Source: Bacillota bacterium (GTDB lineage Bacteria; Bacillota; Bacilli; Calditerricolales; Calditerricolaceae). From it: a stretch of DNA of 5,234 nt. The stretch spans positions 1-5,234 of the forward strand of contig PKQU01000138.1 of assembly GCA_017577925.1 (NCBI GenBank), given 5' to 3'. The position numbers and the translations under genes were made by a program. Below the pieces are notes generated by a model. It was not told the DNA's origin and did no database searches. It saw nothing but the letters and a program-made list of their open reading frames with translations. Of this stretch, positions 1 through 5,234 are shown piece by piece. Position 1 is the first letter of the stretch. Each line of letters opens with the position of its first letter.

Positions 1-436
1 CCACGATGCCGTCCACGAGCAAGTGATGGCCGTCGGTGGCGAGAAAGAACAGCACGGCGAGGAGGTGCTTGGCATGGCCCAAGAGCGGGATCTGCGTCCC
101 GCTTTGCGGGTCAAACAGGTTGGCCACAGCGTAGCCGGTTTGCAGATCCAGCCATCCGCCGGCCGTCTGCACGGCGGAAAACAAGAGCGCGGCCAAAAAC
201 CCCAGGGCCAGCCCCACGAGGGCTTCCTTCGCGGCGAGGAGAACATAGCGCCCGTCCAGCGGGATCTCTGGCGGGGACACAACGCCCATCGCCAGCAAGG
301 CCACCAGCGCCGCCCACCCCGCCTTGACCATCGGCGGTATCGTGCGCCCGGCAAACACCGGCGCAACGGTAAAAAATGCCGTCATGCGGACCAGCACCAA
401 GCCAAACGCCGGGAGCTGGGTCAGCCAGTCGGCCAT
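1..436 (-). CDS. fliR: Flagellar export gate protein FliR (3'-truncated by the window edge)
   Basis: FliR is the single-copy subunit that completes the FliP/FliQ/FliR export channel and contacts FlhB. The frame is open from an ATG at 436 to base 1, giving 145 of the roughly 260 residues expected. The visible part reads MADWLTQLPAFGLVLVRMTAFF, then hydrophobic segments at about 11-29, 41-53 and 71-90, the conserved AGGWLDLQTGYAVANLFDP region (about 92-110, with D97, Q99 and the N-x-x-D-P motif), and DGHHLLVDGI at the cut. These match the FliR N-terminal half. The ATG lies nine bases after the fliQ stop with AGGTGG five bases upstream. An in-frame GTG immediately after the fliQ stop is an alternative start three residues longer. 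The rest of the gene, and probably flhB and flhA, should lie beyond the window. Confidence 0.94.
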   Translation of the reverse strand, partial: MADWLTQLPAFGLVLVRMTAFFTVAPVFAGRTIPPMVKAGWAALVALLAMGVVSPPEIPLDGRYVLLAAKEALVGLALGFLAALLFSAVQTAGGWLDLQTGYAVANLFDPQSGTQIPLLGHAKHLLAVLFFLATDGHHLLVDGIV

Positions 437-441
437 GGCCC

Positions 442-447
442 CCACCT
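442..447 (-). promoter_or_regulatory. Ribosome binding site of fliR overlapping the fliQ stop
   Basis: AGGTGG begins within the fliQ TAG stop and ends five bases before the fliR ATG at 436. The overlap suggests that fliR translation follows directly from termination on fliQ. The same bases include an in-frame GTG (445-443) that could itself be a start, though this is less likely. Confidence 0.55.
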
Positions 448-715
448 ACTGGGTAAGCAATCGAATCTGGTTGAACATCTCATGGGTAAAGGCGAGCAAC
501 TGGCGCAGCATCCAGGGGCCGAACAGGGCCACGGACACGAAAACGGCCACAATCTTGGGGATGAAGACAAGGGTCTGTTCTTGAATTTGGGTTACCGCCT
601 GAAAGAGGCTCACCACGAAGCCCACCACCAGGGCCACCCCCAACAGCGGCCCGCACACCAGAAGCACGACGATAACCGCCTCACGCGCGAGGTGAACGAC
701 CATTTCGGGTGTCAC
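446..715 (-). CDS. fliQ: Flagellar export gate protein FliQ
   Basis: FliQ is a small two-helix membrane protein, several copies of which wrap around the FliP/FliR core of the export gate. With the GTG start at 715 the product is 89 residues, the family's usual length. It reads V(M)TPEMVVHLAREA, then a first membrane helix (about 12-36), then the hallmark loop SLFQAVTQIQEQTLVFIPKI, a second helix (about 55-75) and a short tail (HEMFNQIRLLTQ). An open frame extends about 23 codons upstream, but that part runs inside fliP. The GTG is chosen because AGGAGG lies nine bases ahead and the length and N-terminus fit. It begins 13 bases after the fliP stop. Its TAG stop is followed by fliR in the same reading frame. 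Confidence 0.96.
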   Translation of the reverse strand: MTPEMVVHLAREAVIVVLLVCGPLLGVALVVGFVVSLFQAVTQIQEQTLVFIPKIVAVFVSVALFGPWMLRQLLAFTHEMFNQIRLLTQ

Positions 716-724
716 GCGCCTCCC

Positions 725-730
725 CCTCCT
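725..730 (-). promoter_or_regulatory. Ribosome binding site of fliQ overlapping the fliP stop
   Basis: AGGAGG on the minus strand lies nine bases before the GTG at 715. Its first two bases (A and G) are the last two bases of the fliP TAG stop. It supports the GTG start that gives the standard 89-residue FliQ. Confidence 0.75.
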
Positions 731-1496
731 AGTACCCCGCGAGCAAGCTTTCGACGACCAGATACCAGCCGTCCACGAGCACAAACAGGAGCAGCTTAAA
801 CGGCAGGGAGATCATCACCGGCGGCAGCATCATCATTCCCATCGCCATGAGCGTGCTGGCCACAATCATGTCGATGACCAAAAATGGCAACAAGAGCAGA
901 AACCCGATTTGAAACGCCGTCCGCAATTCGCTGAGCACGAACGCGGGCACCAGCATGTGCAGGGGGATCTCGTCAATCGATTTCGGCTCTGCGCCCTTGA
1001 CGTGGCGCAGAAACAGACGCAAATCCTTTTCCCGGGTATGCTTGGCCATGAACGCCTTGAGCGGCTTGGCGGCCGCCTCCAGTGCCGCTTGCTGCGAGAG
1101 CTTGCCGTCGAGGTACGGCACAACCGCTTGATGGTACACCTGCGAAAAGGTGGGCGCCATGACATAAAACGTGATGAACAGGGCCAGACCGATCAGCACC
1201 TGGTTTGGCGGCGTCTGCTGCGTGCCCAGCCCCATGCGCACAAACGACAGCACCACAACGATGCGCGTGAAGGCGGTCATGAGGATCAGGATGGCCGGGG
1301 CCAAGGACAATACCGTCAGCAGGAGAAGCAGCTGCACCGTCACGGCGACGTCAGGCGGTGCACCCGTCCCGATCTCCAGCTTGACGCCGGGAATGGCCGT
1401 GCGCTGGGCCGCACTAACAGGCGACGGCCATCCGACAAGCAGTGTCGCGGCGAGGAAGATGCCGAACCGCATTCCGCGCCCCAATTGCTGCTTCAT
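729..1496 (-). CDS. fliP: Flagellar export gate protein FliP
   Basis: FliP forms, with FliQ and FliR, the helical core channel of the flagellar type III export gate. The 255-residue product shows long, highly conserved family blocks: LTVLSLAPAILILMTAFTRI, SFVRMGLGTQQTPPNQVLIG, APTFSQVYHQAVVPYLDGKLS, FMAKHTREKDL, the ELRTAFQIGFLLLLPFLVID block, and MGMMMLPPVMISLPFKLLLF ending VLVDGWYLVVESLL. It has the usual four hydrophobic segments with a soluble loop at about 125-185. The N-terminus adds a signal-peptide-like segment (hydrophobic 11-23, possible cleavage after VSA at 27-29). Such a segment is known for enterobacterial FliP, while B. subtilis FliP, about 221 residues, is shorter here. The ATG overlaps the fliO stop (ATGA) with GGAAGGGA about nine bases upstream. 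An in-frame ATG at residue 9 is a less likely start. The TAG stop lies within the fliQ ribosome binding site. Confidence 0.97.
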   Translation of the reverse strand: MKQQLGRGMRFGIFLAATLLVGWPSPVSAAQRTAIPGVKLEIGTGAPPDVAVTVQLLLLLTVLSLAPAILILMTAFTRIVVVLSFVRMGLGTQQTPPNQVLIGLALFITFYVMAPTFSQVYHQAVVPYLDGKLSQQAALEAAAKPLKAFMAKHTREKDLRLFLRHVKGAEPKSIDEIPLHMLVPAFVLSELRTAFQIGFLLLLPFLVIDMIVASTLMAMGMMMLPPVMISLPFKLLLFVLVDGWYLVVESLLAGY

Positions 1497-2197
1497 TCTG
1501 GCCGTTCCCTTCCGTCCGCATCGGGTTTGCGTTCCGCCTCCACCGGCAGATGCGCGCGGGCCTCACGTAACGCCTGTAAGCGGGTGGCCAGCAGCTCGGA
1601 AAACGAGGAACCCTCGGTACGTGCTTCCGATGCCATCGGAAACGTGATCCCGCGTATGCGCCCCAGCCAACCCCTTCGATCGCTCCCCGTGCCCGCGGCG
1701 TCAAACAGGGCACGCAGCCGCTCTGCCTCGTCCCCCGGTGGAATGTAGCGCAGCAGCTGCACGTCGTCACCGATCCCCAACACGTAAAGGCCGTCGCCGA
1801 TCTGCACCACTTGCACACTCTTGTTCTGACCCACCGCGCATCCCCCGAGGGCGCGAACCGGCATGCCGGGCCGAACAAACGGGTTGCGGCGAGACAGCCA
1901 TCGACCCGCTCCGACGATCAGCGCGAGGATCAGCGCCAGTGCGGCGACCAGACGGACCAGGATCGCGGCCAGTCCTCCGCCCTCGCCGGCCGCCGCTTCG
2001 GAGGGCGCCGGCTGGCCGCGGTCCTGCTGGTTCGGCGCAGAAGGAGGCCGTGTCGAGGGGGTCGGCGCTTGATACGTTTCGTAGACGGAGCGCTCCCCTT
2101 CGGCCCACGCGATGCTGCCGGGCATGCCGAGGGCGAAATGCCCCCCCAGGAACCACAGCAACGCACAGGCAACCAGCGCCTTGCGAGCCGTTTGCAT
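1493..2197 (-). CDS. fliO: Flagellar biosynthesis protein FliO (FliZ of Bacillus)
   Basis: FliO is a membrane protein that helps assemble the FliP ring of the flagellar export gate. It is not part of the core gate itself. The 234-residue product begins with a likely signal peptide (basic residues at 5-6, hydrophobic core 7-23, possible cleavage after AWA at 30-32). A Pro/Gln-rich extracytoplasmic stretch (about 43-66) follows, then one membrane helix (about 76-98) and a positive WLSRRNPF stop-transfer. The cytoplasmic FliO domain carries VGQNKSVQVVQIGDGLYVLGIGDDVQLL; this pattern of a glycine-rich strand followed by GIGDDVQLL is the recognisable part of this diverse family. The C-terminal 60 or so residues are charged, probably helical, and poorly conserved. 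The ATG follows the cheY stop by nine bases with a weak AGGG. Its TGA overlaps the fliP ATG as ATGA. The name fliZ in Bacillus refers to this same family, not to the enterobacterial regulator FliZ. Confidence 0.92.
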   Translation of the reverse strand: MQTARKALVACALLWFLGGHFALGMPGSIAWAEGERSVYETYQAPTPSTRPPSAPNQQDRGQPAPSEAAAGEGGGLAAILVRLVAALALILALIVGAGRWLSRRNPFVRPGMPVRALGGCAVGQNKSVQVVQIGDGLYVLGIGDDVQLLRYIPPGDEAERLRALFDAAGTGSDRRGWLGRIRGITFPMASEARTEGSSFSELLATRLQALREARAHLPVEAERKPDADGRERPE

Positions 2198-2206
2198 CCC
2201 GCAACC

Positions 2207-2569
2207 CTACCCCAACACTTTTCGCAACGCTTCCAGCACCCGGTCCGCCTGAAACGGCTTGACCACAAAGTCCTTGGCCCCCGCTTGGATGGCGTCGATC
2301 ACCATCGCCTGCTGCCCCATTGCCGAACACATGATCACCTTGGCATTCGGATCGAATTTCTTGATCTCCTTCAGCGCGGCAATGCCGTCCATCTCGGGCA
2401 TGGTGATGTCCATCGTCACCACATCGGGTTGCAATTCCTTGTACAGCGCCACCGCCTGATGCCCGTCGCTTGCCTCCCCCACGACGGTGTACCCGTTCTT
2501 GGTCAAGATTTCCTTGATCATCATGCGCATGAACGCGGCGTCGTCCACCACCAGTACGCGTGCCGACAT
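2207..2569 (-). CDS. cheY: Chemotaxis response regulator CheY
   Basis: CheY is a single-domain receiver protein. CheA phosphorylates it, and CheY-P binds FliM (and probably the similar FliY peptide) to change motor direction. The 120-residue product has every receiver signature: the acidic pair D9/D10, phosphoacceptor D54 in VTMDITMPEMDG, the switch Ser at 82 (IMCSAMGQQ) and K104-P105 in FVVKPF. There is no output domain. Stretches such as DDAAFMRMMIKEIL and AMVIDAIQAGAKDF closely resemble B. subtilis CheY as I recall it. An in-frame start 33 bases upstream exists, but the ATG at 2569 is chosen because AAGGAGGT lies nine bases ahead of it and the family begins just before the first beta strand. 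The gene sits 40 bases after fliY, its probable phosphatase, and 9 bases before fliO. Confidence 0.97.
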   Translation of the reverse strand: MSARVLVVDDAAFMRMMIKEILTKNGYTVVGEASDGHQAVALYKELQPDVVTMDITMPEMDGIAALKEIKKFDPNAKVIMCSAMGQQAMVIDAIQAGAKDFVVKPFQADRVLEALRKVLG

Positions 2570-2578
2570 GGGCTCCCT

Positions 2579-2586
2579 ACCTCCTT
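2579..2586 (-). promoter_or_regulatory. Strong ribosome binding site that decides the cheY start
   Basis: AAGGAGGT lies nine bases upstream of the ATG at 2569 and sits inside the longer open frame that begins at 2602. It is the strongest match to the anti-Shine-Dalgarno sequence around cheY, so it selects the 120-residue product and fits well-expressed CheY. It lies in the 40-base gap after fliY, in which I see no terminator hairpin. Confidence 0.85.
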
Positions 2587-2609
2587 CTGTGGCGATTTGC
2601 ACCCGTCAA

Positions 2610-3803
2610 TTACCCTAACTTTTCCATCCGATCCCGCTGGCTGACGATGTCCGTGACGCGCACGCCGAAGTTCTCGTCGATGACGACGACCTCCCCTTTC
2701 GCGATCAACTTGCCGTTGACTAAGATGTCCACCGGCTCTCCCGCCAGCTTGTCCAGCTCGACAATCGACCCTGATGTCAACTCGAGAATCTCCTTGATCG
2801 TTTTCTCGGTGCGTCCCAGCTCGACCGTCACCTGGAGCGGAACGTCATAGAGCAGGCTCAGGTTCGTCTCCTCGGTGGACAGCAGTCCGGAGCTGAGGGG
2901 TGCGAACTGGACGGGCTGGACGTTCACCGTGCGTGAAGGTGACGCGCCCGTGTTCCCGTTGCCCGCCGTCAGCCGTGCAAACCGCTCGGCGGAAGCGGCC
3001 ACTTCGCCCGCCCCTGTCTGCGGCTGCGCGGATGCCGCCGGCGATGACGGGGCGGACGTAGACGGCGCCAGCTCTTCCCGGTCCACCGGTTCCGCAGGCG
3101 TCTCCGCATGCTCCGCCACCTTCGTCTCCCCGAGCAGGCTTTTAACCAACTGCACGGCGAACGACAAGGGGCACAGCTGCATGATCGTTGAGTCGATCAA
3201 CGTGCCGATCCGCAGGCGGAAGGAAACCTTGACCAGGGTCTCGTCGGGCAGGGGCAGTTCCTCGTCCGGTTTGGACAGGTCGAAGAGCTGGACGATGGGC
3301 GGCGAGATGTTCACCCTGCGGTTGAAGACCGTCGACATCGACGTGGCTGCCGCGCCCATCATCTGGTTCATTGCTTCCTGCACGGCGCTCAACTGCAGCT
3401 CGCCGAGTTCCGGGTCGGGATTGGTCCCGTCGCCGCCCATCATCAGATTGGCGATGATCCGCGCGTCATCGGTGCGCAGAACGAGCAGGTTGGTGCCCTC
3501 CAGCCCGTCGGTGTACTGGACGAAAATGGCAATATGGGGCGTGGGAAACTCGTCACGCAGCGCGTCGCGGCGGACCAAGGATACCGTCGGCGTGGTGATC
3601 TCCACCTTTTGCCCCAGAAGCGTGGACAGCGCCGTTGCCGCGCTGCCGAAGGAGATGTTGCCAATCTCGCCCAGGGCATCCTGTTCGATGGGGGACAAGA
3701 CCGCATCCGGCTGCGGTTCGGAGCGATCACCCTCCGCGTCTCCCCCTAAGCCGCGCAGCAAGGCGTCAATCTCTTCCTGGCTCAACTTGTCGCGCTCAGT
3801 CAT
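2610..3803 (-). CDS. fliY: Flagellar motor switch phosphatase FliY
   Basis: FliY is a C-ring protein of Gram-positive and some other bacteria that combines a FliN-type SpoA domain with a CheC-type CheY-P phosphatase domain. The 397-residue product has, in order: a FliM-like N-terminal peptide (LSQEEIDALL, residues 7-16); a CheC-like domain carrying two complete phosphatase motifs of the form D/S-x3-E-x2-N-x22-P, namely D42/E46/N49/P72 and S139/E143/N146/P169; a low-complexity linker rich in Ala, Pro, Ser and Thr (about 228-292); a short VQPVQFAPL element; and a SpoA domain (about 317-388). B. subtilis FliY is about 378 residues; the extra length is probably linker. The ATG overlaps the end of fliM by 8 bp with AGAGGA five bases upstream. 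Both active-site motifs are intact, so CheY-P hydrolysis is expected. FliN alone would lack the CheC half, so FliY is the better name. Confidence 0.97.
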   Translation of the reverse strand: MTERDKLSQEEIDALLRGLGGDAEGDRSEPQPDAVLSPIEQDALGEIGNISFGSAATALSTLLGQKVEITTPTVSLVRRDALRDEFPTPHIAIFVQYTDGLEGTNLLVLRTDDARIIANLMMGGDGTNPDPELGELQLSAVQEAMNQMMGAAATSMSTVFNRRVNISPPIVQLFDLSKPDEELPLPDETLVKVSFRLRIGTLIDSTIMQLCPLSFAVQLVKSLLGETKVAEHAETPAEPVDREELAPSTSAPSSPAASAQPQTGAGEVAASAERFARLTAGNGNTGASPSRTVNVQPVQFAPLSSGLLSTEETNLSLLYDVPLQVTVELGRTEKTIKEILELTSGSIVELDKLAGEPVDILVNGKLIAKGEVVVIDENFGVRVTDIVSQRDRMEKLG

Positions 3804-4788
3804 CGGCGTCCTCTCCCTTTACCCTCGCTTCGATCTGGACGGCGAGGCGGCCGCGATGCGTCCCCGGACGGGCCACAAATTTGGGGATCTTGCCCACCTT
3901 GACGACAATCGGGTCGCCCGGTGATTGGTCGAGCACAATGCAGTCCCCCGGAGCCAGCTGCAGCAGATCGCGCAGCGTGATGGTGGCTGTGCCGAGCTCG
4001 GCCACTACCGGCACAGCGGCCCGCTTCATGTGCCGCTGAAGGGCCGCCTGTTCCGGGGGGCGCTGTTTCTTCTGCGGGGACAGCCAGTGATGGGAGGAGA
4101 GTTTCGGCATCACCGGCTCCAGCACGATGTGCGGCAGGCACAGGTTCATCATCCCCGAGGTCTCCCCGATCACGGTGCGGAACGTGATCACGGCGACCGT
4201 GTCGTTCGGGGAGACGATCTGGATAAACTGGGCGTTCACCTCGAGGGTGTCGTAGTGCACGTCGAGGTCGAGCACGTTCTTCCATGCCTCGGGCAAATGG
4301 GACAGGGCCCGTGAAAACAGGCGTTGGAGAATGGACATCTCGATTTCCGTCCACTTTCCGATCACCTGCATCCCCTTGCCCCGCCCGCCCAACAATCGGT
4401 CCAGCATGGCGTAGGCGACGTTGGGGTTGACTTCGAGAACCATGCGCCCCTCCAACGGGCGGGCCTCAAACACGTTGAGCACGGTCTGGTTGGGGATGGA
4501 ACGCACGAACTCGTCGTACGGCAGCTGATCGACGGAAACCACAGAAAACTGCACAAAGGTGCGCAACATCGCGGAAAACAGCGTGGTGAGCGAACGGGCG
4601 AAGGTTTCGTGAATGCGCGCCAAGCTGCGGATCTGATCCTTGGAGAAGCGAAGGGCCCGCTTAAAATCGTAGGGCTTAACCTTTCGCGTCTCCTGCTCGC
4701 GCTTCAGCTCCTCGGCCGACATCTCCCCCGAGGTGAGCGCAGCCAGGAGCGCGTCAATTTCACTTTGCGACAACACATCAGACGTCAC
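3796..4788 (-). CDS. fliM: Flagellar motor switch protein FliM
   Basis: FliM is the C-ring protein that receives phosphorylated CheY and sets rotation direction. The 330-residue product starts with the CheY-P-binding peptide (LSQSEIDALL, residues 6-15). The CheC-like middle domain follows, with YDFKRALRFSKDQIRSL near residues 40-55, the GGxG motif (GGRG, about 134-137) and VNAQFIQIVSPNDTV (about 184-198). A C-terminal SpoA domain (about 258-322) contains PVVAELGTATITLRDLLQL. Length matches B. subtilis FliM (about 332). The frame stays open upstream to a GTG at 4803, but I prefer the GTG at 4788: a full GGAGGTGA lies just ahead of it, and the resulting MTSDVLSQ aligns without a gap to the Bacillus FliM N-terminus. 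The stop overlaps the fliY start by 8 bp, suggesting translational coupling of the two switch proteins. Confidence 0.97.
   Translation of the reverse strand: MTSDVLSQSEIDALLAALTSGEMSAEELKREQETRKVKPYDFKRALRFSKDQIRSLARIHETFARSLTTLFSAMLRTFVQFSVVSVDQLPYDEFVRSIPNQTVLNVFEARPLEGRMVLEVNPNVAYAMLDRLLGGRGKGMQVIGKWTEIEMSILQRLFSRALSHLPEAWKNVLDLDVHYDTLEVNAQFIQIVSPNDTVAVITFRTVIGETSGMMNLCLPHIVLEPVMPKLSSHHWLSPQKKQRPPEQAALQRHMKRAAVPVVAELGTATITLRDLLQLAPGDCIVLDQSPGDPIVVKVGKIPKFVARPGTHRGRLAVQIEARVKGEDADD
3809..3814 (-). promoter_or_regulatory. Ribosome binding site of fliY, inside fliM
   Basis: AGAGGA on the minus strand lies five bases before the fliY ATG, with a further AAAGGGAG just upstream at 3813-3820. It is embedded in the last codons of fliM, so ribosomes finishing fliM pass over it. 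With the 8 bp overlap this suggests coupled translation. Confidence 0.55.
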
Positions 4789-4793
4789 GGGTG

Positions 4794-4801
4794 TCACCTC
4801 C
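4794..4801 (-). promoter_or_regulatory. Ribosome binding site that decides the fliM start
   Basis: The minus strand reads GGAGGTGA here, a near-complete complement of the 16S rRNA 3' end, five bases before the GTG at 4788. It lies inside the longest possible fliM frame, whose GTG at 4803 has only a weaker GAGGGG about 10 bases upstream. This supports 4788 as the main start. Confidence 0.8.
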
Positions 4802-4821
4802 ACCTGCGGCCCCTCGCCCCA

Positions 4822-5234
4822 TCACTGTACCATCTTCTTGATTGTGATCACCCGTTCCACCTTTCCGGTTTGCAAGAGGGTGTTGACCCGCGCCTTGAGC
4901 CGTTCTTCGACATTCCGCAGCCCTTGTTCCCCGCGGATGTCGTCGGGGGTCAGCGATGACAAGAGGGCAATTGCCGTATGTTCGACCTGGAACATACGTT
5001 TTTCCAGTTCTTCCCGCGTTTCCTCGCTGTCCAAGACCAGCTTGAACTGGATACGGATGAAATTTCCACTGTAGAGGTTGGTCACGATCTCTGGCGTATC
5101 CACCGTTCGCTCCAGCAGCTCTTCCGCGCTTTCGCCCGCATGGGCTTGACCTGACTGCAGCTGGGCCTTGGGTTGTTGCGTGGTCCACCACAAGACAAAC
5201 CACACGCCAAAGAGCAGGACGATGGCAAGGATGA
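4822..5234 (-). CDS. fliL: Flagellar basal body-associated protein FliL (5'-truncated by the window edge)
   Basis: FliL is a single-pass inner-membrane protein that sits with the MotA/MotB stator around the basal body and supports torque and stator function. About 136 residues are visible and the true start lies past base 5234. The visible N-terminus is a hydrophobic stretch (ILAIVLLFGVWFVLWW), the single membrane helix. A polar linker follows, then the FliL domain with the family pattern VDTPEIVTNLYSGNFIRIQF and a charged helix (EETREELEKR), ending in the typical VERVITIKKMVQ tail. Family members are about 140 residues, so probably only a few residues are missing. The gene ends 33 bases before the preferred fliM start, in the order seen in Bacillus fla/che operons. 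The identification rests on these motifs plus position. FliL is a poorly conserved family, but the context makes the call firm. Confidence 0.93.
   Translation of the reverse strand, partial: ILAIVLLFGVWFVLWWTTQQPKAQLQSGQAHAGESAEELLERTVDTPEIVTNLYSGNFIRIQFKLVLDSEETREELEKRMFQVEHTAIALLSSLTPDDIRGEQGLRNVEERLKARVNTLLQTGKVERVITIKKMVQ

Noticed and set aside
909..1748. A long plus-strand open frame of 279 codons opposite fliP and fliO.
   Set aside because: It is antisense to two clearly identified genes. Its product is rich in Arg, His and Gln with no domain, as expected from the opposite strand of GC-rich coding DNA.
1767..2330. A minus-strand open frame of 187 codons overlapping cheY and fliO in another frame.
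   Set aside because: It is a Gly/Arg-rich out-of-frame product with no ribosome binding site or motif, while cheY and fliO in their own frames match known families.
2570..2609. The 40-base gap between fliY and cheY, considered as a site for a terminator or internal promoter.
   Set aside because: I found no stem-loop followed by a T run on the minus strand and no convincing -35/-10 pair. The only clear element is the cheY ribosome binding site.
1811..2644. A plus-strand open frame of 277 codons opposite fliO and cheY.
   Set aside because: It spans three antisense genes and their gaps, has an Arg/His-rich composition, and shows no recognisable motif. It is a coding shadow.
2875..3924. A plus-strand open frame of 349 codons opposite fliY and the end of fliM.
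   Set aside because: It is Ser/Arg/Ala-rich without domains and wholly antisense to FliY, whose motifs are unambiguous. High GC content leaves few stop codons on the opposite strand.
1..5234. Possibility of an undescribed accessory or defence system in the window.
   Set aside because: Every base is accounted for by core flagellar genes in the conserved Bacillus-type order. There is no insertion, repeat array, compositional break or unknown gene.

Overview
This window is a stretch of a flagellar/chemotaxis operon. All eight genes lie on the minus strand, tightly packed, so in transcription order (from high to low coordinate) they read fliL (N-terminus cut off), fliM, fliY, cheY, fliO (also called fliZ in Bacillus), fliP, fliQ and fliR (C-terminus cut off). 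The order is that of the Bacillus subtilis fla/che operon. The combination of a FliY with CheC-type phosphatase motifs and a cheY placed between fliY and fliO points to a motile member of the Bacillota, probably Bacillales-like. The DNA is GC-rich (I estimate about 60%), well above B. subtilis. Several genes use GTG starts and strong AAGGAGGTGA-type ribosome binding sites. A high-GC, perhaps thermophilic, Bacillota is a reasonable guess, but the window does not fix genus or growth temperature.

Layout: 5234-4822 fliL, the stator-associated membrane protein; 4788-3796 fliM and 3803-2610 fliY, the switch-complex/C-ring proteins, overlapping by 8 bp; 2569-2207 cheY, the response regulator; 2197-1493 fliO, overlapping fliP by 4 bp (ATGA); 1496-729 fliP; 715-446 fliQ; 436-1 fliR. 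FliO, P, Q and R assemble or form the membrane core of the flagellar type III export gate. No gap exceeds about 40 bases, and I see no promoter or terminator hairpin inside the window, which fits one continuous transcript entering from beyond base 5234 and leaving past base 1.

Together the genes cover two linked jobs. One is export-gate assembly (fliO-P-Q-R). The other is rotation and direction control: FliL at the stator, FliM and FliY in the C-ring, CheY-P binding the switch, and FliY probably hydrolysing CheY-P. I found no mobile element, CRISPR array, RNA gene or accessory system. The region looks like ordinary core motility DNA, and the findings below are modest details of gene starts, overlaps and domain retention, not a new system.
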